From contig NZ_CP036532.1 in the NCBI RefSeq assembly GCF_004331955.1, forward strand, positions 434,001-498,000: a stretch of 64,000 bases of DNA. The letters are read 5' to 3'. A program made the position numbers and the translations under genes. This document shows positions 1 to 9,545 of this stretch, in pieces (the stretch's first letter is position 1; every line of letters begins with the position of its first letter). Under the pieces are notes generated by a model. The model was not told where the DNA came from. It saw nothing but the letters and a program-made list of their open reading frames with translations, and ran no database searches. Source of the stretch: Roseitalea porphyridii (lineage in GTDB: Bacteria > Pseudomonadota > Alphaproteobacteria > Rhizobiales > Rhizobiaceae).

Positions 1-3000
1 GTTGACCGCGTCGATCGCGACCGTGTCGTAACCGACCGGCCGGTTGGAATTGAGGTCGGCCTCGGCGACATCGGTCAGCGCGACGCGCGCATAGTCGCCG
101 GCAAGCGCCAGACCGAAACCGAGCCCGGCCAGCGCGCCGCCGGACGCGGTGCCGCCCGATGCGCCCGCTGCCGCATCGGCATTGCCAAAATCGGGCATCG
201 GGCCGGGCGATTCGCTGCCGGCCTCTTGGGCGGTCTGTGCGCCGGCATCGGAGACGGCAACGAACAGGCCGGTCATGGCCGCGTCCATGTCCAGAAGTCC
301 GACCGTGTGGGCGGCAGGATCGGGGCGCCACGGGTCGACGTGCGGGCCGGTCGGCGCGAAGCCGTCGAGCCCGGTCAGCAGCGCCGTCGCCTGCCGCGAT
401 CCGGTGACCAGCGCGCGCGCGACCCCGACGCCGGCCGATCCGGCCTGGCTGCCGGCCGCCGCATCGGCAAAGCCGACGCTGGTGTCGCGGGCGCGGATCG
501 TCACCGTGCCGACATCGAGCGCCGTGGCGTCGTCGACGCCTGCAAAGGCCGTGCCGTCATAGTCGACCAGCGCGAACGCGCCGGCGCCTCCGACCTGTTC
601 CGCGCTGCCATAGGAGCGGGTCTGCGCGCCCAGCACCATCGCGTTCGTGGCCGAGACGGTCAGTTCGTCAAGCGAGAGGAGGCCGCCGAACTCGACGTTC
701 AGGAAGCCGCCGACCAGCGCCCGCGTCGTGGCGGCAACGTCGACGGTCTGGAAGGCGGCGCCGGCGCCGAACCCGCCGCTGGTCGCATCCGACCAGTCCG
801 GCGAGGGCGCGCGCAGGGCGAACAGGCCGCCATCGGTCCTCGCCGTCACGGCAAGGGTGTTGGAGCGGTCGGAAAGGATCTGCGCCCAGTCCTCGATCAC
901 CGCATCGGTGGTGATGTCGACATCGTGCAACGCCCGGTCGGCGACCACCGCCAGCGTGCCGCCGGCGACCTGCACATCCGACAGGAAGGTCGTGTCGGTC
1001 CCGTCGAGCACGTCGTCCATCGGCGGCACGAGCAGATCGACGGGCACGAGCGGCACATCGCTCGCCAGATCGAAGCCGGCGCGCGTCTGCGCGGCCAGCA
1101 GGTCCGCCTCGCTGCGGTCGATCGCCGGAAGATGGGTGCGTGCGTCGACGGAAAGGTCGGCATCGTACTCGGCCGAGCCCGCCGAACCGAACAGTGCGGT
1201 CGTCTCGACGTCCCAGAGGTTGGTGGTCAGGGCGGCGGCGATGGCGCGCGGCGCGTTGGTCTGGTCGCCAAGCCGAACCGCCGTCTCGCCCGAAAGCGAT
1301 GCGATGTCGGTCGTCGCGGTCAGATCGAGCGGCGCGGCGCCGCCCGCCGCATCGGGCGCGAAATAGGCGCCGCCCAGATCGCGCTGGCCGCCGGCAAGCA
1401 CGTCGGCAACCTGGAAATCATAGTCGCCGAACCGGGTCTCGGTGGTGATCGCGTGATGGGTCGAGCCGAACGCGCCGGAGATGGCGAGCGTGTCATCGAA
1501 CAGATCGCCGACCTGCAGCAGGCTGGCGACCGTATCGGCGGCATTGAGCAGCATAGCCGCATAATCGTCCTCGGGGTCGGGGCCGATGGCGGCGTTCGAA
1601 TAGTCCGCAGGCCCGCCCGTCGCCGTCGTCACCGCGCGGCTTGCAAACGCGTCGAACCGCGTTTCGGCGTCCATGGTCAGGCCCTGTTCGCCGGTGAACG
1701 CGCCGCCGCCGAGCGCCGTCGTCGCGCGGGTTTCGTCGATCGAGATGGCATGGGCCAGTCCGCGCGCCTCGGAATTGGTCGCCACCTCGGCGTCGAGCGC
1801 GATGTCCTTGATCACATGCGCTTCCATCGAGATGCCGTTGCCGGCGGTCAGCGCCGCATAGGTCGGCGTGATGCCCAGATCCGGGTGCGGAAACTCGAAA
1901 AGGTCGCCGCTGACGATGGCCTCGGCGCTCGTCTTGCGCACCGAGGCGGCGAGCGCGGCGTTGGAGACGAGCGTCGTCGCCGCCGCCGTATCGAGGTTCG
2001 AACGCGCCGTCAGCCTGACGGTCTCGTTGGTCGTCGCCGAAAGGGCGACGTCGCGCCCCGCCTCGGTCTGGCTGTCCTGCACGATCACGCCCGCATGGGT
2101 GTCGGTGGCGCCGAAGGCGATCGAGATCGTCTCGGCGTCCGGTTCGATGATGGTGCGCGTGGTCGCGTCGGCCGTCAGAGTCACGTCGCGGTCGGCGATC
2201 AGGTAGCTTTCGGCGACCTCGATCTTCGCGGAGGCGCGCAGATAGGAGGGCGCGTCCTCGATGTCGGCCGATGCGACATTGGCGCTGAAGGCGGCATCGA
2301 GATCGTTCACCTTGCCGCGGATCAGCCCGTCGATGAACGATATGCCCAGTTCGTCGGTGATCGCGTCGGCATAGTCGGTGACCGCGCCGTTGGGCACGAT
2401 GTCGTTGGCCTTGAAGACGGTTGCGCTCAGGGTCACGTCGCGGCCCTTCAAGAGCGCGCCGGTCACCGAAATGCGTGCTTCGCCGACCGGGTTGAGCGCC
2501 AGCGCCGGATCGAGCGTGTCGTCGATGCGCGCATCGAGCAGAACCTCGCCGCCGACGAAGCCGTTGTCGGCGAAGGCCAGCAGCGCGGCGCCGTCCCCGA
2601 CCTCGATGACCGGCGCTTCAAGATGTAGATCCCCGGAGGGGCCGGTCGACCCGGCCGTGAAATGGCTGGCGCCGGCGGCCACCTGGCGCGTCGACAGCAC
2701 GATGTCCTCGCCGATGGTGATCCGCTCGAGCGCCTCGATGTGCAGCCGGGCGCCGTTCGAGAACATGTCCGTGGCGACGATCTCGACGATCTCGGGGTCG
2801 ATGTAGATCGTGCCCGCCTCGCCGCCCGCCGACGCCGCCTGCAGTTCGCCCGACACGCGGACCAGTTCCTCGGCGCTGAACTCGACGAATCCGCCGTCGC
2901 CGTCACCCTGCGCCGAGACCGAGATGGTTGAGCCGGCATCCAGATAGGCCGCCTCGCCGCCGAACAGATAGGCGAACCCGCCATCGCCGCCGGCGATGCC

Positions 3001-3936
3001 TTCGGCGAGGATCCGCGCGCCGCCGTCGACGGTGATGTCGCCGCTCGAGGTGATTGTGACCGCGCCGCCGCCCTCGCCGCGCACCGCGTTCACCCGGCCG
3101 CCGGACATGGTGACGTTGCGGCCCGCCTCGATCTGGACATGCCCGGTGTTGACGGCCGCGCCCATGGCCGCGGCCCGGTCGCCGGCGGTCACTTCGCCGG
3201 AGATCGATATGTCACGGCCGGCGCGCAGGCGCACCCGCTCCGTCCCGGTGACCCGGCCGTCGACGACGATGTCGGCCTCGCCCTGCGGCGCGGTGCCGTC
3301 GACGAGCGCGCCGACATGGCCCTCGCGCGGCGCCCCGTCCGGGCCGAACAGCGTGTCGACGAAATCGCGGCTCGGCGTCGAGAGCCCGACCGTGCCGGCC
3401 TGCACCGAGCCGTTCGGACCGACCACGACGCCGTTGGGATTGGCGAAATAGAGGTCGCCGCCGACCGTGCCGCCCTGCACCGAGCGCACCGCGCCATTGA
3501 GAACGCTGCGCGGGCCGTCGACGATGTTGACCGTACCGGCGGCGCCGCCGGGCACGTGCAGATTGGCCGTGTGGCCGGCGCCGACCGAGAAGCTCGAGAA
3601 TGTGTTGACGCCGTGGCCGGCGGTGACGGTCGACGTGCGGATGTCGGTGACCGAGCCCGACACGGTCACCGAGGTCGCCGTGCGTCCGTCGGCGGTGATC
3701 GACTGGCCGAGCGCGGAGCCGCCAAGCGCGACATGGCAGGCGGCGGCGAGCGCAAGCCCGGACACCGTCGCCCTGAGCCCGGAAAGGCGCTTGACGATCG
3801 GTGCCGGACGCCCGGCGCTATGTGCCCTTGCGGTCAGACCATCACTCCCTGCACGACGCGACGGGCGCCTGCGCCGTGCCGCCCCATCGTCACGATGCGC
3901 CCCGTTCTGATTAGGCCGCAGGGTCGCCCGGCGCAT
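1..3936 (-). CDS. LktA-family filamentous adhesin (TpsA-like), 3' end outside window
   Basis: Large secreted adhesin of the leukotoxin-LktA / filamentous haemagglutinin type. The reading frame is open from about 3936 to the window edge (at least 1312 residues), so the C-terminus is missing. A long basic N-region precedes a hydrophobic signal core at about residues 55-78. The TPS secretion domain follows (about 85-195) with the family motifs VNTFSSFSVGAGHTANL and DLYFANPNGVVVGPNGS. The rest is low-complexity, Gly/Ala/Asp/Thr-rich beta-helix-like sequence with repeated DGG/AGG turns. By family precedent it is exported by a two-partner TpsB porin, which is not in this window. The start is uncertain: ATG 3936 is used, ATG 3981 is also in frame, and neither has a strong Shine-Dalgarno. 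It is divergent from the LuxR-type gene. Confidence 0.8.
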   Translation of the reverse strand, partial: MRRATLRPNQNGAHRDDGAARRRRPSRRAGSDGLTARAHSAGRPAPIVKRLSGLRATVSGLALAAACHVALGGSALGQSITADGRTATSVTVSGSVTDIRTSTVTAGHGVNTFSSFSVGAGHTANLHVPGGAAGTVNIVDGPRSVLNGAVRSVQGGTVGGDLYFANPNGVVVGPNGSVQAGTVGLSTPSRDFVDTLFGPDGAPREGHVGALVDGTAPQGEADIVVDGRVTGTERVRLRAGRDISISGEVTAGDRAAAMGAAVNTGHVQIEAGRNVTMSGGRVNAVRGEGGGAVTITSSGDITVDGGARILAEGIAGGDGGFAYLFGGEAAYLDAGSTISVSAQGDGDGGFVEFSAEELVRVSGELQAASAGGEAGTIYIDPEIVEIVATDMFSNGARLHIEALERITIGEDIVLSTRQVAAGASHFTAGSTGPSGDLHLEAPVIEVGDGAALLAFADNGFVGGEVLLDARIDDTLDPALALNPVGEARISVTGALLKGRDVTLSATVFKANDIVPNGAVTDYADAITDELGISFIDGLIRGKVNDLDAAFSANVASADIEDAPSYLRASAKIEVAESYLIADRDVTLTADATTRTIIEPDAETISIAFGATDTHAGVIVQDSQTEAGRDVALSATTNETVRLTARSNLDTAAATTLVSNAALAASVRKTSAEAIVSGDLFEFPHPDLGITPTYAALTAGNGISMEAHVIKDIALDAEVATNSEARGLAHAISIDETRATTALGGGAFTGEQGLTMDAETRFDAFASRAVTTATGGPADYSNAAIGPDPEDDYAAMLLNAADTVASLLQVGDLFDDTLAISGAFGSTHHAITTETRFGDYDFQVADVLAGGQRDLGGAYFAPDAAGGAAPLDLTATTDIASLSGETAVRLGDQTNAPRAIAAALTTNLWDVETTALFGSAGSAEYDADLSVDARTHLPAIDRSEADLLAAQTRAGFDLASDVPLVPVDLLVPPMDDVLDGTDTTFLSDVQVAGGTLAVVADRALHDVDITTDAVIEDWAQILSDRSNTLAVTARTDGGLFALRAPSPDWSDATSGGFGAGAAFQTVDVAATTRALVGGFLNVEFGGLLSLDELTVSATNAMVLGAQTRSYGSAEQVGGAGAFALVDYDGTAFAGVDDATALDVGTVTIRARDTSVGFADAAAGSQAGSAGVGVARALVTGSRQATALLTGLDGFAPTGPHVDPWRPDPAAHTVGLLDMDAAMTGLFVAVSDAGAQTAQEAGSESPGPMPDFGNADAAAGASGGTASGGALAGLGFGLALAGDYARVALTDVAEADLNSNRPVGYDTVAIDAVN

Positions 3937-4031
3937 GCGACGTTTGTGCGAGGTGTTCCAGGCCCTTTCGCGCCAACGCATTGACTTGCAGGGAAAATAG
4001 ACATTTCCTGCCGGGCCAGGATCCCACGGGG

Positions 4032-5189
4032 ATGTCGGCTCGGCAGTCAGCGGTCGGAGCGGCATACGGCGCGATGGACCGACTTGAGGGCATACTCGAC
4101 GCGATCTACGAGAGCGCGCTGGAAACCGGCGACTGGTCGGCGACGATCACGCGGATCGCCGACTTCTGCGGTGTCGAAAATGCCTCGCTCGTCGCCATCG
4201 ATCCGCGCATCGATCTGGCGCTGGTGACATCGCCGCGCGCCGATCCGGACATCATCCGGCAGTACAACGAAACCTGGTGGCAGCATGATCCGACCGCGGC
4301 GGCCACGGCCGACGCGTCCCCGGGCACGGTCACCGATCTGGCGACGACCGGGCGGGAGCTGTTCTTTTCCAGCGATTTCTACGGTGAATACTGGTCGCGG
4401 TCGGGCCTGGGCGCCGAGCGGATCGCCAGCAACCTCTATGTCGATGACGGCGCGTTCAGTTCCGTGGTTCTGCAGGCCGGCGCGCGCAACGACGAGATCG
4501 GCGACGAGACGCGCGCCCGCTTCGACATCCTCCTCCCCCATCTCATTCGCGCCCTGCGCGCAAACCGGCGCCTGCACGCGCTGGAAATGGAGGCGACGGC
4601 GGTCAGGCTGGGCGGCCATGGCGGGTTCATCGCGGTCGACGGCGCCTGCCGCATTCACGGCATGGATGCCGTCGCCGAAAGGCTCGTCGGGCAGCAACGC
4701 GGCGTCGGCGTGCGGCGCGGGCAGGTCGTCTTCGATGACGTCGCGGTGCACCGGACCGTGGTGCATCGCGTTCACCGCTGCATGGCAGGACAGCTGGCCG
4801 GCGGCGGCGTTGCGCCGCTTCGCTTTGGCTGCCCGAAGGCGGACCGGGCCCTTTCGGTCGAGGTGCTTCCTTTGCGGGGCGGCCAGCATCCGCCCATGCC
4901 CGGCCTGGCCGATGGCAGCGGAACGCTCGTCCTGCTCGTCTTCCGCGACCCCGACGCCGAGGCCCGGCGCAAGATCGAGGCGCTCCGCCAGACGTTCGGC
5001 CTGACCAATGCGGAGGCTCAATTGGCGATCGAAGTCGCCAGGGGCGACGGGCGGGAGGCTGCCGCTGCCCGGTGCGGCATCACCGTCAACACCGCGCGCT
5101 CGCACCTGTCGCGCATCTTCGAGAAGACCGGCGTGTCGCGACAGGCCGAACTGGTCAACCTGATCGCCAGCGCGTCCGATCGGTTCTGA
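4032..5189 (+). CDS. LuxR-family (GerE-type HTH) transcriptional regulator
   Basis: A 385-residue DNA-binding regulator. The C-terminal ~60 residues form a GerE/LuxR helix-turn-helix, with TNAEAQLAIEVARG followed by ITVNTARSHLSRIFEKTGVS, the usual spacing for this class. The N-terminal ~300 residues match no domain I can name and probably form a sensory PAS/GAF-like module; the start resembles other alphaproteobacterial HTH proteins (a short helical segment, then ALETGDW). There is no receiver-type Asp pocket at the N-terminus, so it is not a classical response regulator. ATG 4032 is used; ATG 4074 is an alternative. It is transcribed away from the filamentous adhesin across a short shared region, so control of the adhesin is plausible but only inferred from position. 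Confidence 0.8.
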   Translation: MSARQSAVGAAYGAMDRLEGILDAIYESALETGDWSATITRIADFCGVENASLVAIDPRIDLALVTSPRADPDIIRQYNETWWQHDPTAAATADASPGTVTDLATTGRELFFSSDFYGEYWSRSGLGAERIASNLYVDDGAFSSVVLQAGARNDEIGDETRARFDILLPHLIRALRANRRLHALEMEATAVRLGGHGGFIAVDGACRIHGMDAVAERLVGQQRGVGVRRGQVVFDDVAVHRTVVHRVHRCMAGQLAGGGVAPLRFGCPKADRALSVEVLPLRGGQHPPMPGLADGSGTLVLLVFRDPDAEARRKIEALRQTFGLTNAEAQLAIEVARGDGREAAAARCGITVNTARSHLSRIFEKTGVSRQAELVNLIASASDRF

Positions 5190-5259
5190 GCCGTCCGGCC
5201 CGCCCATGGCGTGAGGGCTCTGAATGCCTATATGCGGTGGCGAACGCGAAAGAGAGCCG

Positions 5260-6732
5260 ATGACGATCCATTTCGACAATTCCTACGTGCGCCTGCCCGA
5301 CCGGCTCTACACCCGTCAGGCACCGGCCCCCGTGCCCGAACCGGCGCTGGTGCGGCTCAACCGCGCGCTCGCCGGGGAACTGGGGCTCGATGCGGACTGG
5401 CTCGCCTCGCCCGAGGGCTTGGCCATGCTGGCCGGCAACGCCTTTCCCGAAAACGCCGCGCCGATCGCCATGGCCTATGCCGGGCACCAGTTCGGCAACT
5501 GGGTGCCGCAACTGGGCGACGGCCGCGCGCTGCTGATCGGCGAGGTGGTCGATGCGAACGGCATCCGGCGCGACATCCAACTCAAGGGCTCGGGCAAGAC
5601 GCCGTTCTCGCGCATGGGCGACGGGCGCGCCGCGCTCGGACCGGTGTTGCGCGAATATGTCCTCTCGGAGGCGATGGCCGCGCTCGGCGTGCCGACCACG
5701 CGCGCCCTGGCTGCCGTGACCACCGGCGAATATGTGCTGCGCGAGGACCGGCTGCCCGGCGGCGTGCTGACCCGCGTTGCGTCAAGCCATATCCGCGTCG
5801 GCACCTTCCAGTATTTCTATGCCCGCCAGGACACCGAAGCGCTGACCGCGCTCGCCGACCATGCCATCGACCGGCATGATACGGCCGCGCGCCAGGCCGA
5901 TAATCCCTATGCGGCGCTGCTCGACGGCGTCATCGCCCGGCAGGCGAGGCTGATCGCCCGCTGGTTGGCGCTGGGCTTCATCCATGGCGTGATGAATACC
6001 GACAACATGACTCTGTCGGGCGAGACGATCGACTACGGTCCCTGCGCCTTCATGGACGGGTTCGATCCGGGCGCTGTCTACAGCTCCATCGACCAGTTCG
6101 GCCGCTACGCCTATGGCAACCAGCCGGCGATCGGGCATTGGAACCTCGCCAATCTCGCCCAGTCGCTGGTGCCGCTGCTCGACGACGATCCCGACAGGGC
6201 CGTCGAGATCGCCAAGGCGAGCCTTGAACGCTACGGCACCGTTTTCGCCGAGGCCTATGCGGCCGAGATGACCGCCAAGATCGGGCTCGAAACGCCGCGC
6301 GAGGGCGACATGGACCTCGTCGACGGCCTGCTCAAGCGGATGGCCGAAGCCGGCGCCGACTTCACCAACACGTTCCGCGCCCTGAGCGCGCTCGGACGCG
6401 AGACAGGTGAGGCCGACGAGCGCTTTCTCGCCGGATTTGAGGACCGCGGACCGGTGAGCGAATGGCTCGCCGCATGGCGGGCCCGGCTGGCGGACGAAAA
6501 CCGATCCGATGACGCGCGCATCGCCGCCATGAAGGCGGTCAATCCTGCGATCATCCCGCGCAACCATCAGGTGGAGAAGGCGATCGCGGCCGCCTATGGC
6601 GGCGATATGAGCGTCTTCCAAGCGCTCGTCGACGCGCTCACCGATCCGTTCGCGGACCGGCCGACCGGCGATCCGCTGACGCTGCCACCCGCACCCGACG
6701 AGGTCGTGCACCAGACCTTCTGCGGCACTTGA
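5260..6732 (+). CDS. selO: Protein adenylyltransferase SelO (YdiU/UPF0061)
   Basis: SelO pseudokinase-fold enzyme that transfers AMP from ATP to Ser/Thr/Tyr of target proteins and is linked to redox stress. The 490-residue length is typical. Visible motifs are [19 protein letters not shown] (about 73-91), the nucleotide loop [20 protein letters not shown] (about 108-127) and the catalytic-loop segment HGVMNTDNM with downstream [10 protein letters not shown] cysteine three residues from the C-terminus (TFCGT) sits where eukaryotic homologues carry selenocysteine. ATG 5260 follows a purine-rich AAAGAGAG and gives the conserved MTIHFDNSY start; an upstream in-frame ATG at 5224 is less likely. 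The next gene begins 49 bp downstream with its own strong ribosome site. Confidence 0.93.
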   Translation: MTIHFDNSYVRLPDRLYTRQAPAPVPEPALVRLNRALAGELGLDADWLASPEGLAMLAGNAFPENAAPIAMAYAGHQFGNWVPQLGDGRALLIGEVVDANGIRRDIQLKGSGKTPFSRMGDGRAALGPVLREYVLSEAMAALGVPTTRALAAVTTGEYVLREDRLPGGVLTRVASSHIRVGTFQYFYARQDTEALTALADHAIDRHDTAARQADNPYAALLDGVIARQARLIARWLALGFIHGVMNTDNMTLSGETIDYGPCAFMDGFDPGAVYSSIDQFGRYAYGNQPAIGHWNLANLAQSLVPLLDDDPDRAVEIAKASLERYGTVFAEAYAAEMTAKIGLETPREGDMDLVDGLLKRMAEAGADFTNTFRALSALGRETGEADERFLAGFEDRGPVSEWLAAWRARLADENRSDDARIAAMKAVNPAIIPRNHQVEKAIAAAYGGDMSVFQALVDALTDPFADRPTGDPLTLPPAPDEVVHQTFCGT

Positions 6733-6755
6733 ACCTTCGCAAAAAAGCGGCAACT

Positions 6756-6776
6756 CTCCCGGTTCATCGGGAGGAG
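6756..6776 (+). promoter_or_regulatory. Hairpin overlapping the thiolase Shine-Dalgarno
   Basis: CTCCCG (6756-6761) and CGGGAG (6768-6773) form a 6-bp stem with a 6-nt loop. The right arm lies inside the strong Shine-Dalgarno GGGAGGAG (6769-6776) for the gene starting at ATG 6782. Closure would hide the ribosome site. A regulatory role is an inference. Confidence 0.4.
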
Positions 6777-6781
6777 CGGCC

Positions 6782-7948
6782 ATGGACGCAGCGATCACCG
6801 GCTGGGCGCATACGCGCTTCGGCAGGCTTGAGGATGAAACCGCCGAAACGCTGATCGGGCAGGTGGCCGAGGAGGCGCTCGGCCATGCCGGGCTCGATCC
6901 GGCCGAGGTCGATGCCGTCTTCGTCGGCACCTTCAACGAAGGCTTTTCGCCACAGGGCTTTCCGTCGACGCTCGCCTCGCTTCGGGTCGGCGAACTCAGG
7001 CACGCGCCTTCCGTCCGGCTCGAGAACGCCTGCGCGACCGGCAGCGCGGCGATCCATGCCGCGCTCGACGCGCTCGCGGCCCGGCGCATCCGCACCGCGC
7101 TCGTCATCGGCGTCGAGAAGATGACCGCCGTCTCCGGCGCCGAGGTCGGCGATATCCTGCTCAAGGCGTCCTATGTGCCCGAGGAGGCTGATATCGAGGG
7201 CGGGTTCGCCGGCATGTTCGGCCGCATCGCCGAACTCTACTTCCAGCGCTACGGCGACAGGCGCGATGCGCTCGCGCGGATCGCCGCCAAGAACCACGCC
7301 AACGGCGCCCAGAACCCGCTTGCCCACATCCAGAAGGATCTCGGCTACGAATTCTGTGCGACGGTCTCCGACAAGAACCCAATCGTCGCCGGTCCCCTGC
7401 GGCGGACCGATTGCTCGCTCGTTTCCGACGGCGCGGCGGCGCTCGTGATCACCGATCTCGACCATGCCTGGCATGCCCCGCGCGCGATCGGCTTTCGCGC
7501 CACCGCCCATGTCAGCGACTACATGCCGATCTCGCGGCGTGATGTGATCGCGTTCGAGGGGGCGCGCAAGGCCTGGGGCGAGGCGCTCGACCGGTCGCGG
7601 CTTTCGCTCGACGATCTCAGCTTCGTCGAGACGCACGACTGCTTCACCATCGCCGAACTGATCGAATACGAGGCGATGGGGCTGGCCGACCCCGGCGAGG
7701 GCGCCCGCGTGATCGAGGAAGGCGTGACCGAGATCGGCGGACGGCTGCCCGTCAATCCCTCGGGCGGGCTCAAGGCCAAGGGCCATCCGGTCGGCGCGAC
7801 GGGCGTGTCGATGCACGTGATGGCCGCCCGGCAGCTTTGCGACGAGCCGGCCGGCGCCCCTGTGCCCGACGCGACGACGGCCGGCGTCTTCAACATGGGC
7901 GGCACGGCGGTCGCCAACTACGTCTCGATCATCGAGCGGTTGAGGTAG
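6782..7948 (+). CDS. Thiolase-family protein (SCP-x-type acyl-CoA acyltransferase)
   Basis: A 388-residue thiolase of the sterol-carrier-protein-x subgroup, which acts on acyl- or ketoacyl-CoA thioesters. The nucleophile region is ENACATGSAA (Cys near residue 84). The two catalytic-pocket histidines are in THDCFTIAE and GHPVGATG. The C-terminal loop reads FNMGGTAVANY in place of the CxG motif of classical thiolases, as is usual for this subgroup. ATG 6782 has an excellent Shine-Dalgarno. It lies 4 bp upstream of an acyl-CoA ligase gene, which is in turn overlapped by a PCC-domain gene; the trio looks like one operon for activating and processing an organic acid of unknown identity. Confidence 0.88.
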   Translation: MDAAITGWAHTRFGRLEDETAETLIGQVAEEALGHAGLDPAEVDAVFVGTFNEGFSPQGFPSTLASLRVGELRHAPSVRLENACATGSAAIHAALDALAARRIRTALVIGVEKMTAVSGAEVGDILLKASYVPEEADIEGGFAGMFGRIAELYFQRYGDRRDALARIAAKNHANGAQNPLAHIQKDLGYEFCATVSDKNPIVAGPLRRTDCSLVSDGAAALVITDLDHAWHAPRAIGFRATAHVSDYMPISRRDVIAFEGARKAWGEALDRSRLSLDDLSFVETHDCFTIAELIEYEAMGLADPGEGARVIEEGVTEIGGRLPVNPSGGLKAKGHPVGATGVSMHVMAARQLCDEPAGAPVPDATTAGVFNMGGTAVANYVSIIERLR

Positions 7949-7952
7949 GCCA

Positions 7953-9545
7953 ATGGCGTTCGATTTCCCCCGCCGCTCGAACCGGGTGATGAATCTGGGC
8001 CATTTCCTGACGCAGGCGGCCGGTCGGCGGGGCAGCCACCCGGCGATCGTCCGGGGCAATCAGGTGCGCTCCTACGCCGAAATGAACGCGCGTGCCGATG
8101 CGATCGCGCACGCGCTGACGAAGATGGGGGTGCGCAAGGGCGACAGGGTGCTGATGCATTCGGCCAACGAACTCGACTATCCCGAGGCGATGTACGCGGT
8201 CTGGAAGACGGGCGCGGTGATCGTGCCGACCAATTTTCGTCTCGGTCCCGAGGAGATCGCCCGGATGGGCGTCGCCGCCGGCGCGAACGCCTTCATAGGC
8301 AATGCCCGATTTGCCGACCATGTCGATGCCGTGCGCGCGGCGGGATTCGCCCGTGACCGCGAGATCGTCATCGGCGATAATTATGAAGGGCTGGTCGAAG
8401 GCCATGCGGCCGACGGGCCCTATCGTGAAGCCGAGGTCGATTATGACGATCCGGCCTGGTTCTTCTTCACCTCGGGCACGACGGGCAATCCGAAGATGGC
8501 CGTGCTGACCCACGGCCAGCTCGCCTTCGTCTTCAACAACCATGCCGCAGACCTGATGCCAGGCCTGAGCCACACCGACGCCTCGCTCGTCATCGCGCCG
8601 CTGTCGCACGGCGCCGGCCTGCACCTGTTCATCCAGGTCGCCCGCTGCGCCACGAACGTCCTGATGTCCGGCGACGGGTTCGACCCGGCCGAAGCCTGGG
8701 CTCTGATCGAGAAGCATCGGGTCAGCAACATGTTCACGGTGCCGACCATCGTCAAACGGCTCGTGGAACACGAGGCGGCCGGCCGCCACGACGGCTCGAG
8801 CCTGAAGCATGTCATCTATGCGGGCGCGCCCATGTACAGGGCGGACCAGAAGAAGGCTCTGGAGGTGCTCGGTCCGGTGCTGGTGCAGTATTTCGGCATG
8901 GGCGAGGTGACCGGCGCCATCGCCTGGCTGCCGGCCGACGAGCATTCGCTCGACGACGACAAGATGCGGGTGGGATCGTGCGGGTTCGCACGCATGGGCA
9001 TGGAATTGGCGATCCTCGACGACGACGGCAAGGCGCTTCCGGCCGGGGCCACCGGCGTGATCGCAACGCGCGGGCCGGCGGTGTGCGCCGGCTATTACGA
9101 CAATGACAGGGCCAACGAGGAGGCCTTCGTCAATGGCTGGTTCGTCACCGGCGATGTCGGCCACATGGATGCCGACGGCTATCTCTACATCACCGGGCGC
9201 AAGTCCGACATGTACATCTCGGGCGGCTCGAACATCTATCCGCGCGAGGTCGAGGAGAAGCTCCTCGAACATGAGGCGATCGCGGAGGTGGCGATCGTCG
9301 GCGTGCCCGATCCGGAATGGGGCGAGGTTGGCGCGGCGGCCGTCGTGGTCGAGGAGGGCGCCGCACTCGACGAGGCCGCCCTGCGCGCATGGATCGCCGG
9401 CAACGTGCCGCGCTACAAGCAACCGCGATACATCGCCTTCTGGGACGAACTGCCGAAATCGGGCTACGGCAAGGTCGAAAAGAAGACGGTCAGGGCGCGC
9501 CTGATCGAGACCGGCGCGGCGCCCGCGCTTCAGGCGGCGCAGTGA
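7953..9545 (+). CDS. Acyl-CoA synthetase (AMP-binding ligase)
   Basis: A 530-residue ANL-superfamily enzyme that activates a carboxylic acid to an acyl-adenylate and then an acyl-CoA. The ATP loop is FFFTSGTTGNPKMAVLTH (about residues 168-185). Adenine and Asp motifs are QYFGMGEVTG and VTGDVGHMDADGYLYITGR, and the A10 lysine region is PKSGYGKVEKK. The sequence resembles long-chain/fatty-acid CoA ligases, but the substrate cannot be read from it. It starts 4 bp after the thiolase stop and its own TGA overlaps the GTG start of the following gene, so translational coupling is likely. Confidence 0.9.
   Translation: MAFDFPRRSNRVMNLGHFLTQAAGRRGSHPAIVRGNQVRSYAEMNARADAIAHALTKMGVRKGDRVLMHSANELDYPEAMYAVWKTGAVIVPTNFRLGPEEIARMGVAAGANAFIGNARFADHVDAVRAAGFARDREIVIGDNYEGLVEGHAADGPYREAEVDYDDPAWFFFTSGTTGNPKMAVLTHGQLAFVFNNHAADLMPGLSHTDASLVIAPLSHGAGLHLFIQVARCATNVLMSGDGFDPAEAWALIEKHRVSNMFTVPTIVKRLVEHEAAGRHDGSSLKHVIYAGAPMYRADQKKALEVLGPVLVQYFGMGEVTGAIAWLPADEHSLDDDKMRVGSCGFARMGMELAILDDDGKALPAGATGVIATRGPAVCAGYYDNDRANEEAFVNGWFVTGDVGHMDADGYLYITGRKSDMYISGGSNIYPREVEEKLLEHEAIAEVAIVGVPDPEWGEVGAAAVVVEEGAALDEAALRAWIAGNVPRYKQPRYIAFWDELPKSGYGKVEKKTVRARLIETGAAPALQAAQ

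Noticed and set aside
226..2628. An 800-codon open frame on the plus strand
   Set aside because: It is Arg/Gly-rich out-of-frame sequence opposite the adhesin gene, whose minus-strand frame has clear TPS and beta-helix features. High GC produces such frames.
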